Shown here: piece after piece, positions 17,544-27,239 of the stretch
Layout of the letters: each line of letters opens with the position of its first letter
Numbering within the stretch: position 1 is the stretch's first letter
NCBI RefSeq assembly: GCF_000181875.2
Contig: NZ_ABJZ02000005.1
Span: 186,001-250,000 of the forward strand
Origin: [Borrelia] finlandensis
GTDB lineage: Bacteria; Spirochaetota; Spirochaetia; Borreliales; Borreliaceae
Length of the DNA: 64,000 nucleotides
Direction of reading: 5' to 3'
Translations under genes and position numbers: made by a program
Notes under the pieces: generated by a model
The model's input: the letters and a program-made list of their open reading frames with translations, nothing else
Database searches by the model: none
What the model was told of the DNA's origin: nothing

Positions 17544-18080
17544 CTACAATATTCTCAAAAAAATAAGCTTTGATCCCCCATACCTTTTTAAATTATAAAC
17601 TGAAAATTTTGATGTATTTATCTCCAAATCTTCACTAGAAGGATAATGCATAATGATGTTAACTTTATCATTTAAAATTTTACCCTTTAAAATAATCTCA
17701 AGCAAATTAATCTTATTTTTATAATTAAACGGAGGATCAAGATAAATAAAATCATAAAAAAGATCTTTTTTACTCAAAAAATCCTCTGCTCTTTGAAAAA
17801 AGAATTTATAAAATTCCTCAACAAAATTAAAATTCTTAACTAATGTAATTTTAATTTTTCTATTACATTCAACAAGATGAGTAAGACTAGCCCCCCTACT
17901 AAGAGCCTCAATAGACATTATACCAGTCCCTGCAAAAACATCCAAAAATTTTGAGTTAACAATATCCTTAAAAATAATAGAAAAAAAGGCTTCTCTAACA
18001 AGAGACATCACAGGACGAACAGAGCCATTCTTGGGAAATAAAATCTTTTTACCTTTATATTTACCCGAACTTACATACAT
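17544..18080 (-). CDS. rsmD: 16S rRNA (guanine966-N2)-methyltransferase RsmD
   Basis: A 178-residue SAM-dependent methyltransferase acting on 16S rRNA. The family start SGKYKGKKI, RPVMSLVREAFFSI, FLDVFAGTGIMSIEALSRG for SAM binding, and the catalytic DPPF in YLDPPFNY are all visible. I choose the ATG at 18080 (MYVSSGKYKG) because the family begins there. An in-frame ATG at 18113 would add a hydrophobic 11-residue leader not expected for a cytosolic enzyme, though neither start has a good ribosome-binding site. It converges on the HD-GYP-like gene with 3 bases between. Confidence 0.88.
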   Translation of the reverse strand: MYVSSGKYKGKKILFPKNGSVRPVMSLVREAFFSIIFKDIVNSKFLDVFAGTGIMSIEALSRGASLTHLVECNRKIKITLVKNFNFVEEFYKFFFQRAEDFLSKKDLFYDFIYLDPPFNYKNKINLLEIILKGKILNDKVNIIMHYPSSEDLEINTSKFSVYNLKRYGGSKLIFLRIL

Positions 18081-18135
18081 AAATAAAAATTTTAAAACAA
18101 TTTTAAAAAACAATGAATATATAAAATTAAATTTT

Positions 18136-18144
18136 TGCTATAAT
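18136..18144 (+). promoter_or_regulatory. Extended -10 promoter element upstream of gtaB
   Basis: TGC followed by a perfect TATAAT (18139-18144), 21 bases before the gtaB ATG, forms an extended -10. The sequence at the -35 position (AATATA) does not match consensus, which is common for extended -10 promoters. It lies between the divergent starts of rsmD and gtaB and likely drives the operon from gtaB onward. Confidence 0.55.
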
Positions 18145-18165
18145 CTTATTTTAAGAGAGAAAAAT

Positions 18166-19002
18166 ATGAAAGGCATTATTCTGGCAGCTGGATATGGAAC
18201 AAGATTTTTACCAATAACAAAAACAATTCCAAAAGAAATGCTACCAATTTTAAACAAGCCAGCCATAGATTATATTATTCAAGAATTTATTGATTCAGGA
18301 ATAAAAGATATTTTATTTATAAGCTCAAGAAGAAAAAAAGTTCTTGAAGATTATTTTGACAGAGAAATTGAACTTGAAAATATTTTTTTAAAAGAAAATA
18401 AAAAAGATGAATTAGAAAAGATTAGAAGCAAAAAAATCAACATAAGCTTCATAAGACAAAAAGAAATGCTAGGAACAGGAAATGCCCTACTTTATGCAAA
18501 ACCCTGGATAAATAGAGGACCTGTAGTTGTAGCTTACCCTGACGATCTTTGCATTGGAAATCCACCATTAAGCTTGCAATTGATCAAACTTTATGAAAAA
18601 ACTGGAAAGAACATAATATCTATCATTGAAAATCCAGAAAATATAAATAGATACGGAGTAATAGATCTCTACAAAGACGAAATCCATGTAAAAAACATTG
18701 TTGAAAAACCAAAGATTGGAAGTGAGCCTAGCAATAAAGCATCTATTGGAAGATTTTTGTACAATTATGAGTTTTTTGAACATTTAGAAGAAGGATTCAA
18801 ACTACATAAAAAAGGTGAATACTATCACATTTATGCTTTAAAAAAGCTAATGGATCAAAAAAAAGTATTATATAAAAACATTGAGGGGAAAAGAATTGAC
18901 ATAGGAACTCTTGAGGGTTATCTAGAGGCAATAATAAATTCTGCCAAAAAAGATAAAAAATTAATGGAAATTATCAAAAAAGGAATAAATGAAAACGATT
19001 AA
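18166..19002 (+). CDS. gtaB: UTP--glucose-1-phosphate uridylyltransferase
   Basis: A 278-residue nucleotidyltransferase making UDP-glucose. Signature: LAAGYGTRFLPITKTIPKEM (nucleotide loop and catalytic Lys), then QKEMLGTGNALLYA, YPDDL, and VEKP near the sugar site. The frame is open upstream to 18031, but the family begins at MKGIILAAG. That ATG at 18166 follows AAGAGAGA and a strong -10, so the longer start is rejected. UDP-glucose would feed glycolipids or other envelope sugars. Its end overlaps the next gene by 14 bases. Confidence 0.95.
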   Translation: MKGIILAAGYGTRFLPITKTIPKEMLPILNKPAIDYIIQEFIDSGIKDILFISSRRKKVLEDYFDREIELENIFLKENKKDELEKIRSKKINISFIRQKEMLGTGNALLYAKPWINRGPVVVAYPDDLCIGNPPLSLQLIKLYEKTGKNIISIIENPENINRYGVIDLYKDEIHVKNIVEKPKIGSEPSNKASIGRFLYNYEFFEHLEEGFKLHKKGEYYHIYALKKLMDQKKVLYKNIEGKRIDIGTLEGYLEAIINSAKKDKKLMEIIKKGINEND

Positions 19003-20734
19003 AAAGGATTCAGAATTTTATGATTTCCTTGCTATATTAAAAAAGTATATAAACGAATATATAGAAGAAAAAGTTTTAAAATATGGCATTTCTTCCCAGC
19101 TTTACAAATTAGAAAAACCTGAAATAATTGAACTTATAAAAATTAGCAATGATTATGAAAAAGAAAAAAATGCATTTAACACTTCACTTGAAGAATACTA
19201 CTACAAAAACACTAAAAATGAAGCAATTAAAAAATGGATATTAGAAATAGTAAGAAGCAAAAATTTTATTCAAATAAACAAAGAAGCTAATCTCAACACC
19301 AAAAAACTAGGAACAACATATAAACTAAAATCTAGCAACTTTTTAAAACTAATTGAAATACAAAATAGCCCTTATTATTCTCAAGAAAAAAAAGACATTT
19401 ACAAGCAAATTATATTAAATTTTTCCAGCAATATTAACATTGACAGCCTAGAACAAACAATAGATATTCTGGTAGCTGTAAGAAACAGAAATAAAATTAA
19501 AATACTAAATATTTTAAATAAAAATTTAAAATATCGACCAGAAAATCAAAAAGTTTTTAAATCAAGCTTAACCAATAAAGAAAGTAGACTAATAAAATTA
19601 AAAAGAATGCTAATACTTACATATTGGCCAGTTGGGTGTTTGAGTAAAAACATTTTTATTAAAATTTTAATAAAACATTACAAATACTTGGAAGAAGAAA
19701 TTCTAGCGCTAAAATACAATGAAATTTTAAACTACTTACGTGCACTAAAAACTTTAAGCCTTAATGAAATTTTTTATAAAGGTTCGAGTAAAAATATTAG
19801 CTTTAATTATTTTTTTAGCGATTTTACACAATACGCCCCAAAAGATTTTCAAGACACATTAAAGTGTTATTTATATGTAATTGAAAAAACAATAACAAAA
19901 AAATATTTAACTTGGTTTTTCAAAGACAAAATATCTAATAATTGGGAATCTTTCATAGATGCGCTTGAATACATTGAAAAACATAAATTAATCAACATAA
20001 AAGAAAAAATAAAAGAAATTATAACTGCAAAATTTCAAACAGAAGATTTTTTCATATCTTTTGACAAAACAAATTTCAACCCATACGAAAGCTCAATCTT
20101 TAAAGAAAGATACATTAAGAGTGCATTTTTAGAAATTATTATGCATTATGTCAAAAAAAATTCTCAGAATATAGAAACTTATGGCTGGATTGCATTCTAT
20201 ATTTATGCTGATAATAAGGATAAAAAAATTTTTTGTCAACGCATGAAAGAATTTTTCAAATCTAAAACCTTTGAAATACAAAATCAAATATTTGTATATT
20301 TTCTATCCTTTTACCCAAATATTGAATATAAGCATTTCAAATTTATATCAGACATACTACTCTACCTTGACGAAAATAAAATTACAATACCCAAAAAAAT
20401 AATAAAAATACAAAAAATAAATCCCAGCCAACTAGATTACCAAAAATCATATCTTTTAATAAAATCACTAAAAACAAGATCAAGGATTTTAAAAATTATT
20501 CTCAAAAATATAAGATTTAATCTTATTGAAAACCTGGAAGATGAAAATGAGAAAAAATTATTACCTGCAATGTGCTATTTAATATATTGTGAGAATCTGG
20601 TAGAATTAAAAAACAATAGAAAGATAAAATCTAATGAAAAAAATAGTTTTTTAGAATTTATTTCTTTTTTCAAAACAAAATTGAAGCAAAAAATAAATTT
20701 TAAAAAAGAGCTTATGAAAGCTAAAGGCATTTAA
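18989..20734 (+). CDS. Hypothetical protein (BB0208-like)
   Basis: A 581-residue Lys/Ile/Asn-rich protein with no signal peptide and no sustained membrane segment. It appears mainly helical, with long runs such as EEEILALKYNEILNYLRALK and regularly spaced Leu/Ile that suggest an alpha-solenoid. I recognise no family or catalytic motif. It starts inside the last codons of gtaB (14-base overlap), and a TPR protein and Lmp1 follow, so it belongs to a gtaB-led operon. A role with the TPR proteins is only a guess from position. Confidence 0.8.
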   Translation: MKTIKKDSEFYDFLAILKKYINEYIEEKVLKYGISSQLYKLEKPEIIELIKISNDYEKEKNAFNTSLEEYYYKNTKNEAIKKWILEIVRSKNFIQINKEANLNTKKLGTTYKLKSSNFLKLIEIQNSPYYSQEKKDIYKQIILNFSSNINIDSLEQTIDILVAVRNRNKIKILNILNKNLKYRPENQKVFKSSLTNKESRLIKLKRMLILTYWPVGCLSKNIFIKILIKHYKYLEEEILALKYNEILNYLRALKTLSLNEIFYKGSSKNISFNYFFSDFTQYAPKDFQDTLKCYLYVIEKTITKKYLTWFFKDKISNNWESFIDALEYIEKHKLINIKEKIKEIITAKFQTEDFFISFDKTNFNPYESSIFKERYIKSAFLEIIMHYVKKNSQNIETYGWIAFYIYADNKDKKIFCQRMKEFFKSKTFEIQNQIFVYFLSFYPNIEYKHFKFISDILLYLDENKITIPKKIIKIQKINPSQLDYQKSYLLIKSLKTRSRILKIILKNIRFNLIENLEDENEKKLLPAMCYLIYCENLVELKNNRKIKSNEKNSFLEFISFFKTKLKQKINFKKELMKAKGI

Positions 20735-20760
20735 TCTAAAATAAGTATAATGGGAAAAGA

Positions 20761-21528
20761 ATGAGGATTTATTTATTTTTAAATAAAAATTACAAGATTT
20801 TTATTTTATTTTTAATTTTAATATTAAATTCAAAATTGGCATATTCTCAAAGGCTAATTAGAATTGGCAAAGAAGAGATGAAAAACAAAAATTATATTCA
20901 AGCAATCGAAACACTAAGCGATGCTATTAAAAAATACCCAAAAGTACAACTCGGCTATTACTTTTTATCAATAGCATACAGAGAAAATAATCAACTAACA
21001 GAAGCAGAAGGAGCATTGCTTGATGGAATTGCAGTAGGGGGTGAAATCGACTACATACTATATTATGAATTAGGCAACATAATGTTTAACAGAGGGGAAG
21101 GTTACTATCCTTTAGCAATAAAATATTATTCTAATTCTATTAAAAGTAGACCTAATTATGACAGCGCGCTACTAAACAGAGCTAATGCCTATGTTCAACA
21201 GGGCAAAATAACTTCTAAAGAAAAAGAATACCAAAAAGCTTGGGACTCTTATACTATGGCTATCCACGACTACTCTCAATTTATTACCCTTAGATCAAAA
21301 ACAGAAAAAAAAGATAGCATTTTGCTTATAATAAGTTATTTAAGAAATGAAAAAATTAATCTTGAACAACTTGACAAAAGTTTGAAGGGGCGAACCGAGC
21401 ATATTGTATACGCTAAAGAAGATAAAAATCAAATACTTAAAGATAGTTTTAAAGACAACCTAGAAACAAATTCTTTAATTGAGCTAGAAAAACTTAATTG
21501 GCAAGAGGAGTTATACATAGATGAATAA
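20761..21528 (+). CDS. Exported TPR protein (BB0209-like)
   Basis: A 255-residue protein with an N-terminal signal or anchor (basic start, hydrophobic core ILFLILILNSKLAYS), followed by about four TPR units from residue 35 on (YIQAIETLSDAIKKYPK, LTEAEGALLDG and others). A signal-peptidase site after LAYS is plausible, which would release it to the periplasm. Its last 8 bases overlap the lmp1 start and both encode TPRs, so the products may act together. Function is otherwise unknown. Confidence 0.82.
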   Translation: MRIYLFLNKNYKIFILFLILILNSKLAYSQRLIRIGKEEMKNKNYIQAIETLSDAIKKYPKVQLGYYFLSIAYRENNQLTEAEGALLDGIAVGGEIDYILYYELGNIMFNRGEGYYPLAIKYYSNSIKSRPNYDSALLNRANAYVQQGKITSKEKEYQKAWDSYTMAIHDYSQFITLRSKTEKKDSILLIISYLRNEKINLEQLDKSLKGRTEHIVYAKEDKNQILKDSFKDNLETNSLIELEKLNWQEELYIDE

Positions 21529-24232
21529 AAAACATACAAATTTTTCGGTATTATTGCTTTTAATTTTCTTACTTATCTTATCATTTGGGGGCTTTGGTTA
21601 CTATATATATCAAAGCAAATTAAATGACAAAAATCGAGAAATAATGCTAAACGAAGTTAAAAATAGCGTAATAGATCGAAACTATAAAAAAGCATATTCT
21701 GTTGCAAAACTTCTGCAAGACAAATACCCCCAAAACGAAGACATTGCAATGCTTACAAATACACTAGCAGAAATTGCCAACAGTAGTCCTTTTGAATCAA
21801 AAGACTTGCAAAGAGATTCTGCGAATCAAATCTTAGACAAGATCAAAGGCCAAGACAATACAAAAACAAATGTAAACGAAAATTTTGATATAGCATTTAA
21901 TAATAGATACATCAAAGACAGCACAATAACAGAAAACTACTCTGACAGAAACGATGATGTTGGCATTGAAGATGAAGACATATCTGAATTTAAAAAAAGC
22001 AAAATCCCAGAAAAAATAAAACCAAATACAAACCCAAAAGAAGAAGACCAAATAATACAATCTCCAAATCCCAAATTGAGTGTTAATGACCAAAAAAATT
22101 TATTTAATTTGGAAAAACTAAAAAAAAAATTAAGTGAAAAATCAAATAGTGAAAATATTTTAAACAACTCTCAAAAAATAGAAAATGATAAGCAAAACAC
22201 AAATTTATCCAAAGAAAAAAATTCGGAAAATATTTTAAAAACTCCAGACAGCAGTAAATATCCAAACAATAACAATACTACATCTTTAAAAAAAATTCCT
22301 TCAAATTCCCAAAAAGAAAGCGAACTTTCTCCGCCCAGTCAAACAATAATAGGGAAAATTTACAGGCCATATAGCTACTTAATAAAAAAAGAGCTCTATG
22401 AAATATTAGACAATATTAATACGGGGAGAGTCACACTTGGAAAAAACAGATTAAAAGAATTAATTAAAAAAGGGCTAAGCAACAAATTTCAAAAAGTAAA
22501 TGAATTGATTGAAAATTCAAAAAATAAAGAAGCTTCAAATTTACTATTAACCTTAATAAAAAAAGATATTGAACCAAATCTCATCAATATACCAAAAGAT
22601 CCTTACAAAAAAGAAATTTTTCAATTAGATAAAGAAGACAAGAAGCCTCAGCACCCGGAGGACCTTAAATCCAAAGTTCATTCAATAAAACCCATTGATC
22701 TTGAAAATACAAAATCACGCCAACAAGCCATTAAGGATCTAAACGAATTCTTAAAAAACAATCCCAATGACGCCCAGGCCTCTAAAACTTTAGCTCAAGC
22801 TAATAAAATACAGCACCTAGAGGACCTTAAATCTAAGGTTCATTCAATAAGGCCCATTGATCTTGAAAATACAAAATCACGCCAACAAGCCATTAAGGAT
22901 CTAAACGAATTCTTAAAAAACAATCCCAATGACGCCCAGGCCTCTAAAACTTTAGCTCAAGCTAATAAAATACAGCACCTAGAGGACCTTAAATCTAAGG
23001 TTCATTCAATAAGGCCCATTGATCTTGAAAATACAAAATCACGCCAACAAGCCATTAAGGATTTAAACGAATTCTTAAAAAACAATCCCAATGACGCCCA
23101 GGCCTCTAAAACTTTAGCTCAAGCCTATGAAAACAATGGAGATTTGCTAAAAGCAGAAAATGTATACGAAAAAATTACCAAACTCACAAATACCCAAGAA
23201 GATCACTATAAACTTGGAATCATTAGATTCAAGCTTAAAAAGTATGAACACTCAATAGAATCATTTGATCAAACAATAAAGCTCGACCCAAAACATAAAA
23301 AAGCACTTCACAACAAAGGAATAGCTTTAATGATGCTAAATAAAAACAAAAAAGCAATAGAATCTTTTGAGAAAGCAATACAAATTGATAAAAATTATGG
23401 CACTGCCTACTACCAAAAAGGAATAGCAGAAGAAAAAAATGGCGACATGCAACAAGCATTTGCAAGCTTTAAAAATGCCTATAATCTCTACAAAAACCCC
23501 AATTATGCATTAAAAGCAGGAATAGTATCAAATAACTTGGGCAACTTCAAGCAAAGTGAAGAGTATTTAAATTTTTTTAATGCCAATGCAAAAAAACCTA
23601 ATGAAATTGCTATTTACAACCTATCAATAGCAAAATTTGAAAACAATAAACTTGAAGAATCTCTTGAAACAATAAACAAAGCCATCGATTTAAATCCAGA
23701 AAAAAGTGAATATTTATATTTAAAAGCATCTATAAATCTTAAAAAAGAAAATTACCAAAATGCTATACCACTTTACAGCTTAGTAATTAAAAAAAACCCT
23801 GAAAATACTTCAGCCTATATAAACCTAGCAAAAGCATACGAAAAATCAGGAAATAAAAGTCAAGCAATCTCAACTCTTGAAAAGATAATAAACAAAAATA
23901 ATAAATTAGCCTTAAACAATCTTGGGATACTTTACAAAAAAGAAAAAAATTATCAAAAAGCAATTGAAATTTTTGAAAAAGCAATAATCAATTCGGATAT
24001 TGAAGCAAAATATAATCTTGCAACCACTCTAATTGAAATTAATGATAACACAAGAGCTAAAGACCTTCTAATAGAATATACAAAATTAAAACCAAACAAT
24101 CCAGAAGCCTTACATGCACTAGGAATAATAGAATATAATGAGAATAACAATGATCAAACACTAAGAGAGCTTATAAAAAAATTTCCAAATTACAAAAAAA
24201 ATGAAAATATTAAAAAAATAATAGGAATATAA
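21521..24232 (+). CDS. lmp1: Surface-located membrane protein 1 (Lmp1)
   Basis: A 903-residue protein in three parts. The N-terminal region has a transmembrane or signal segment (about 7-29) and a low-complexity Asn/Lys/Ser/Pro stretch. The middle region carries three near-identical 54-residue repeats (about 378-535), and the C-terminal half contains many TPR units. In B. burgdorferi Lmp1 is reported to protect against host adaptive immunity; its exact location in the envelope is debated. From memory B31 Lmp1 has 1119 residues and seven repeats; the 216-residue difference equals exactly four repeats. The AGGAG-like site before the ATG is good, and it overlaps the upstream TPR gene by 8 bases. 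Confidence 0.93.
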   Translation: MNKKHTNFSVLLLLIFLLILSFGGFGYYIYQSKLNDKNREIMLNEVKNSVIDRNYKKAYSVAKLLQDKYPQNEDIAMLTNTLAEIANSSPFESKDLQRDSANQILDKIKGQDNTKTNVNENFDIAFNNRYIKDSTITENYSDRNDDVGIEDEDISEFKKSKIPEKIKPNTNPKEEDQIIQSPNPKLSVNDQKNLFNLEKLKKKLSEKSNSENILNNSQKIENDKQNTNLSKEKNSENILKTPDSSKYPNNNNTTSLKKIPSNSQKESELSPPSQTIIGKIYRPYSYLIKKELYEILDNINTGRVTLGKNRLKELIKKGLSNKFQKVNELIENSKNKEASNLLLTLIKKDIEPNLINIPKDPYKKEIFQLDKEDKKPQHPEDLKSKVHSIKPIDLENTKSRQQAIKDLNEFLKNNPNDAQASKTLAQANKIQHLEDLKSKVHSIRPIDLENTKSRQQAIKDLNEFLKNNPNDAQASKTLAQANKIQHLEDLKSKVHSIRPIDLENTKSRQQAIKDLNEFLKNNPNDAQASKTLAQAYENNGDLLKAENVYEKITKLTNTQEDHYKLGIIRFKLKKYEHSIESFDQTIKLDPKHKKALHNKGIALMMLNKNKKAIESFEKAIQIDKNYGTAYYQKGIAEEKNGDMQQAFASFKNAYNLYKNPNYALKAGIVSNNLGNFKQSEEYLNFFNANAKKPNEIAIYNLSIAKFENNKLEESLETINKAIDLNPEKSEYLYLKASINLKKENYQNAIPLYSLVIKKNPENTSAYINLAKAYEKSGNKSQAISTLEKIINKNNKLALNNLGILYKKEKNYQKAIEIFEKAIINSDIEAKYNLATTLIEINDNTRAKDLLIEYTKLKPNNPEALHALGIIEYNENNNDQTLRELIKKFPNYKKNENIKKIIGI
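22652..23125 (+). repeat. Tandem 162-bp repeats within lmp1 (2 full copies plus 150 bp)
   Basis: Units begin at 22652, 22814 and 22976 with the codons for H-L/P-E-D-L-K-S-K. Period is 162 bases (54 codons). Copies 2 and 3 differ by a single synonymous base over 150 bases (CTA/TTA Leu), while copy 1 differs at a few positions near its start. Such identity implies recent duplication or gene conversion and makes the array prone to copy-number change. Confidence 0.97.
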
Positions 24233-24238
24233 ATTTCA

Positions 24239-26074
24239 ATGAACAAAATAAGATTCTTAGATAAATACTTGGTTCAAAAAATAGCAGCAGGAGAATCAAT
24301 AGACAGGCCATGTTCAATATTAAGGGAATTGCTAGACAATTCAATAGATTCTGGAGCTACTAAAATTGAGGTTTTTCTTGAAGAAGGGGGAATTCACAAA
24401 ATCTTAATAATAGATAATGGAAGCGGAATAAGTAAAGAAGATTTAAAAATCTGCTATCTACCACACACTACTTCAAAAATATCATCGGAAGAAGATTTAA
24501 GAAAAATAGAAACTCTAGGCTTTAGAGGAGAGGCTCTCTCTAGTATTGCAATTTGCTCCAACATTTCAATAACAAGCTCAACAACTAGCAATGAAAGCTA
24601 TCAAATAGAAGTAGAAAATGGAATTGAAAAATGCTTTAAAAAACAACCTGCCATAAACGGAACAATAGTAGATGTCACAAAAATATTTCACAACTTCCCG
24701 GCAAGGAAAAGATTCTTAAAGCAAGAACCCATTGAAACAAAAATGTGTCTAAAAGTTTTAGAAGAAAAAATAATAACCCACCCCGAAATCAATTTCGAAA
24801 TTAATTTAAATCAAAAGCTAAGAAAAATTTACTTTAAAGAATCGTTAATTGACAGGGTTCAAAATGTATATGGAAATGTAATAGAAAATAATAAATTTAG
24901 GGTCTTAAAAAAAGAACATGACAATATAAAAATAGAAATATTTTTAGCACCAGATAACTTTTCTAAAAAAAGTAAAAGACATATTAAAACATTCGTCAAC
25001 AGAAGGCCTATCGATCAAAAAGATCTCTTAGAAGCAATAACTAATGGACACAGAAGAATACTTTCTCCTGGCAACTTCCCAATATGTTATTTATTTTTAG
25101 AAATAAACCCCGAATATATTGACTTTAATGTACACCCTCAAAAAAAAGAAGTAAGATTTTACAATCTTCCATTTTTATTTAAACTAATATCTGACAATAT
25201 TAATAATTTTTTTGATAAAAACATAAATAACTACCAAGACATAATAATAAAAAGACAATTAACAGAAGATGATCATTTAATAGAAATGACAAACCAACCA
25301 GAAAACTTTAATGAAATCAAGACATATGATATACCACAAAACAATAATTTAGAAACAGAGGGTAATGTAAGCGAGCCAAACAAAAACATAACACAAAGCA
25401 ATATTGACCTTAGAAGATATAATTCAATTATACAGAATAGACCAACACTCAGGGAAAACATTGGAAACATTTTCTCTGACAACTTTTTAGAATCTGAAGA
25501 ACCTCCAAATAAAAATGAAAAAGAAGAAATAAAATTTAACTATATCGGACAAATATTCTCTGAATTTTTAATCGTTGAAAAAATAAATGAAATTTACTTC
25601 ATAGACCAACACGCAGTTCACGAAAAAATAATATATGAAAAACTTAGAAATTCAAAAAAAATTGTTCAAAAACTTCTAGTACCAATTGAATTCACAGTAG
25701 TTGATAAAAACATAGAAGAAATTATAGATAGTGAGATTGAAGAATACAAACAAATGGACATTATAATCTCTAAAATAGGCTCTAAAAAATATCAACTTGA
25801 ATCTATTCCTAATATTTGTAGTCAATATGAAAATACTCTTATTAACTTTTTTCAATCAAGAAGAAGCAGGACAATAAATTCTCTTGAATCTGACTTATAC
25901 GCAACTATTGCCTGCAGAAAGGCTGTTAAAAGAAATGACATGCTAAGCGTTGAATTTAGTAAATTTTTAATAAATGAATTTTTTAAACTAGAAATCAAAC
26001 ATTGTCCTCATGGACGAAAAATTTATTACAAAATATCTAAATTTGAGCTTGAAAAAAAAGTTGACAGAGCATAA
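24239..26074 (+). CDS. mutL: DNA mismatch repair protein MutL
   Basis: A 611-residue GHKL ATPase that couples mismatch recognition to strand removal. N-terminal motifs: [20 protein letters not shown] and [10 protein letters not shown]. The C-terminal domain carries [12 protein letters not shown] starting at residue 456, fitting the DQHA(x)2E(x)4E endonuclease motif, plus ACRKA and CPHGR. This MutL is therefore probably a nicking enzyme, as expected where MutH is absent. It starts 6 bases after lmp1 and sits in the same run of genes. Confidence 0.96.
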   Translation: MNKIRFLDKYLVQKIAAGESIDRPCSILRELLDNSIDSGATKIEVFLEEGGIHKILIIDNGSGISKEDLKICYLPHTTSKISSEEDLRKIETLGFRGEALSSIAICSNISITSSTTSNESYQIEVENGIEKCFKKQPAINGTIVDVTKIFHNFPARKRFLKQEPIETKMCLKVLEEKIITHPEINFEINLNQKLRKIYFKESLIDRVQNVYGNVIENNKFRVLKKEHDNIKIEIFLAPDNFSKKSKRHIKTFVNRRPIDQKDLLEAITNGHRRILSPGNFPICYLFLEINPEYIDFNVHPQKKEVRFYNLPFLFKLISDNINNFFDKNINNYQDIIIKRQLTEDDHLIEMTNQPENFNEIKTYDIPQNNNLETEGNVSEPNKNITQSNIDLRRYNSIIQNRPTLRENIGNIFSDNFLESEEPPNKNEKEEIKFNYIGQIFSEFLIVEKINEIYFIDQHAVHEKIIYEKLRNSKKIVQKLLVPIEFTVVDKNIEEIIDSEIEEYKQMDIIISKIGSKKYQLESIPNICSQYENTLINFFQSRRSRTINSLESDLYATIACRKAVKRNDMLSVEFSKFLINEFFKLEIKHCPHGRKIYYKISKFELEKKVDRA

Positions 26075-26092
26075 AATAAAACCAGAGTTCCC

Positions 26093-27127
26093 ATGATAAA
26101 AAAAATCAAATCAGAAATCAACTTGTTAAAGATAGAAAAAGACAAAAATTTAATTGAGCTTGGGAAAATATTAAAAAATAATAATATAGTAGAATTAAAA
26201 AATTTAAACCACTATCCCAATTTAAAATTAGTAGAAAAAGAATTGTATCAAATGAAAAGCAATTTAAGCAAATCAGAAGAAAATGAAAACATATTAAAAA
26301 ATTTAAACAAAAAAATTTATATTCTTAAAAAAGAATATAAATCTACTAGTAAATCATATAAAAAAAACCTTAAAGAAATTGCTAAAACAATAATCGAAAT
26401 TTATCCTCAAAATCTAGAATTAATATCCAAATACAATATGAATTTTTCTAAATTGAAACTTGAAAAATATAAAAAAATAGAATTAGCAAGCGATCATAAA
26501 ACAAAAAGTTATTTACAAAGAATAATGCTTGAAGTTAGCTCAACAATAAACAATATTATTAATATGATAAATGTATATAAAATATCAAAAGAATTTGAAA
26601 AGCAGGTATTCACAAAATATTACCCTTCTGAAAACTTTGGAAGCATAATGAATGAATTTTCATTAAATAAAAAGTTAAACAATGCAATTGTTAAAGAATT
26701 TAAAATAATAAATGAAATCAAAACAAATATAAAAAACATAGAAGAAGAAATAAAAGAAATAATATCTACAAGCAAAAAAGAAAAAATATACAAAAAGAAT
26801 AAAATAAAAAACGAAATCAATGTTATTACAAAAAACAAAGAAAACATTTTAAAAAAAATTGCTGAAGAATTTATTGAAATCACAAAAAAAGATAAAATGA
26901 CAGCCAAAACCAATGCAATCAGCTCAATAATTCAAAAAATAGAAAAAATAAACCAAAAAATATTAAACTTAAATAATGATTTACTAAAAATAACAAAACA
27001 GGAAGAAATAAAAAACATTCAACAAAAGATACAAGCCCTAACAAAAGAAAAAAATAAAATTAATAACAAATTAGACGTATTAACTTCTAAAATAGAAGTT
27101 ATTCAAAATGAACTTGACAATGAATAA
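26093..27127 (+). CDS. Coiled-coil protein of unknown function (BB0212-like)
   Basis: A 344-residue protein, almost wholly predicted coiled coil: long Lys/Glu/Ile/Asn heptads from end to end, no signal peptide and no enzymatic motif. It follows mutL by 18 bases and is probably co-transcribed. Its final codons contain a perfect -35 hexamer belonging to the downstream tRNA promoter. No family recognised; a structural or tethering role is possible but unproven. Confidence 0.75.
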   Translation: MIKKIKSEINLLKIEKDKNLIELGKILKNNNIVELKNLNHYPNLKLVEKELYQMKSNLSKSEENENILKNLNKKIYILKKEYKSTSKSYKKNLKEIAKTIIEIYPQNLELISKYNMNFSKLKLEKYKKIELASDHKTKSYLQRIMLEVSSTINNIINMINVYKISKEFEKQVFTKYYPSENFGSIMNEFSLNKKLNNAIVKEFKIINEIKTNIKNIEEEIKEIISTSKKEKIYKKNKIKNEINVITKNKENILKKIAEEFIEITKKDKMTAKTNAISSIIQKIEKINQKILNLNNDLLKITKQEEIKNIQQKIQALTKEKNKINNKLDVLTSKIEVIQNELDNE

Positions 27128-27141
27128 AAAATAAATATAAT
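27114..27141 (+). promoter_or_regulatory. Consensus sigma-70 promoter of the CAU tRNA
   Basis: TTGACA at 27114-27119 and TATAAT at 27136-27141, both perfect, are separated by 16 bases. Transcription would begin near 27148, 7 bases before the tRNA. The -35 lies inside the 3' end of the coiled-coil gene. This is the closest match to consensus that I noticed in the window. Confidence 0.8.
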
Positions 27142-27154
27142 AAATTAAAGCTAA

Positions 27155-27228
27155 GGGCCCATAGCTCAGTTGGTTAGAGCACCCGACTCATAATCGGTAG
27201 GTCCCAGGTTCAAGTCCTGGTGGGCCCA
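27155..27228 (+). tRNA. tRNA with CAU anticodon (elongator Met or lysidine-modified Ile2)
   Basis: A 74-base cloverleaf. Acceptor GGGCCCA pairs with TGGGCCC (perfect), the D arm is GCTC...GAGC, the anticodon loop CTCATAA has CAT at 34-36, the T arm contains CAGGTTCAAGTCCTG, and the discriminator is A73. The full Watson-Crick 1-72 pair excludes the initiator type. Anticodon-arm context (ACTCATAATCG) resembles E. coli Ile2 and also elongator Met, so identity is left open. No CCA encoded. A perfect promoter precedes it. Confidence 0.9.
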
Positions 27229-27239
27229 TTTTAATCTTT

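Noticed and set aside
18031..18165. 45-residue N-terminal extension of gtaB
   Set aside because: It overlaps rsmD and the gtaB promoter; the family starts at MKGIILAAG.
22652..23125. Regular direct repeats that might suggest a CRISPR array
   Set aside because: The units are contiguous 162-base coding repeats in frame in lmp1, without spacers.
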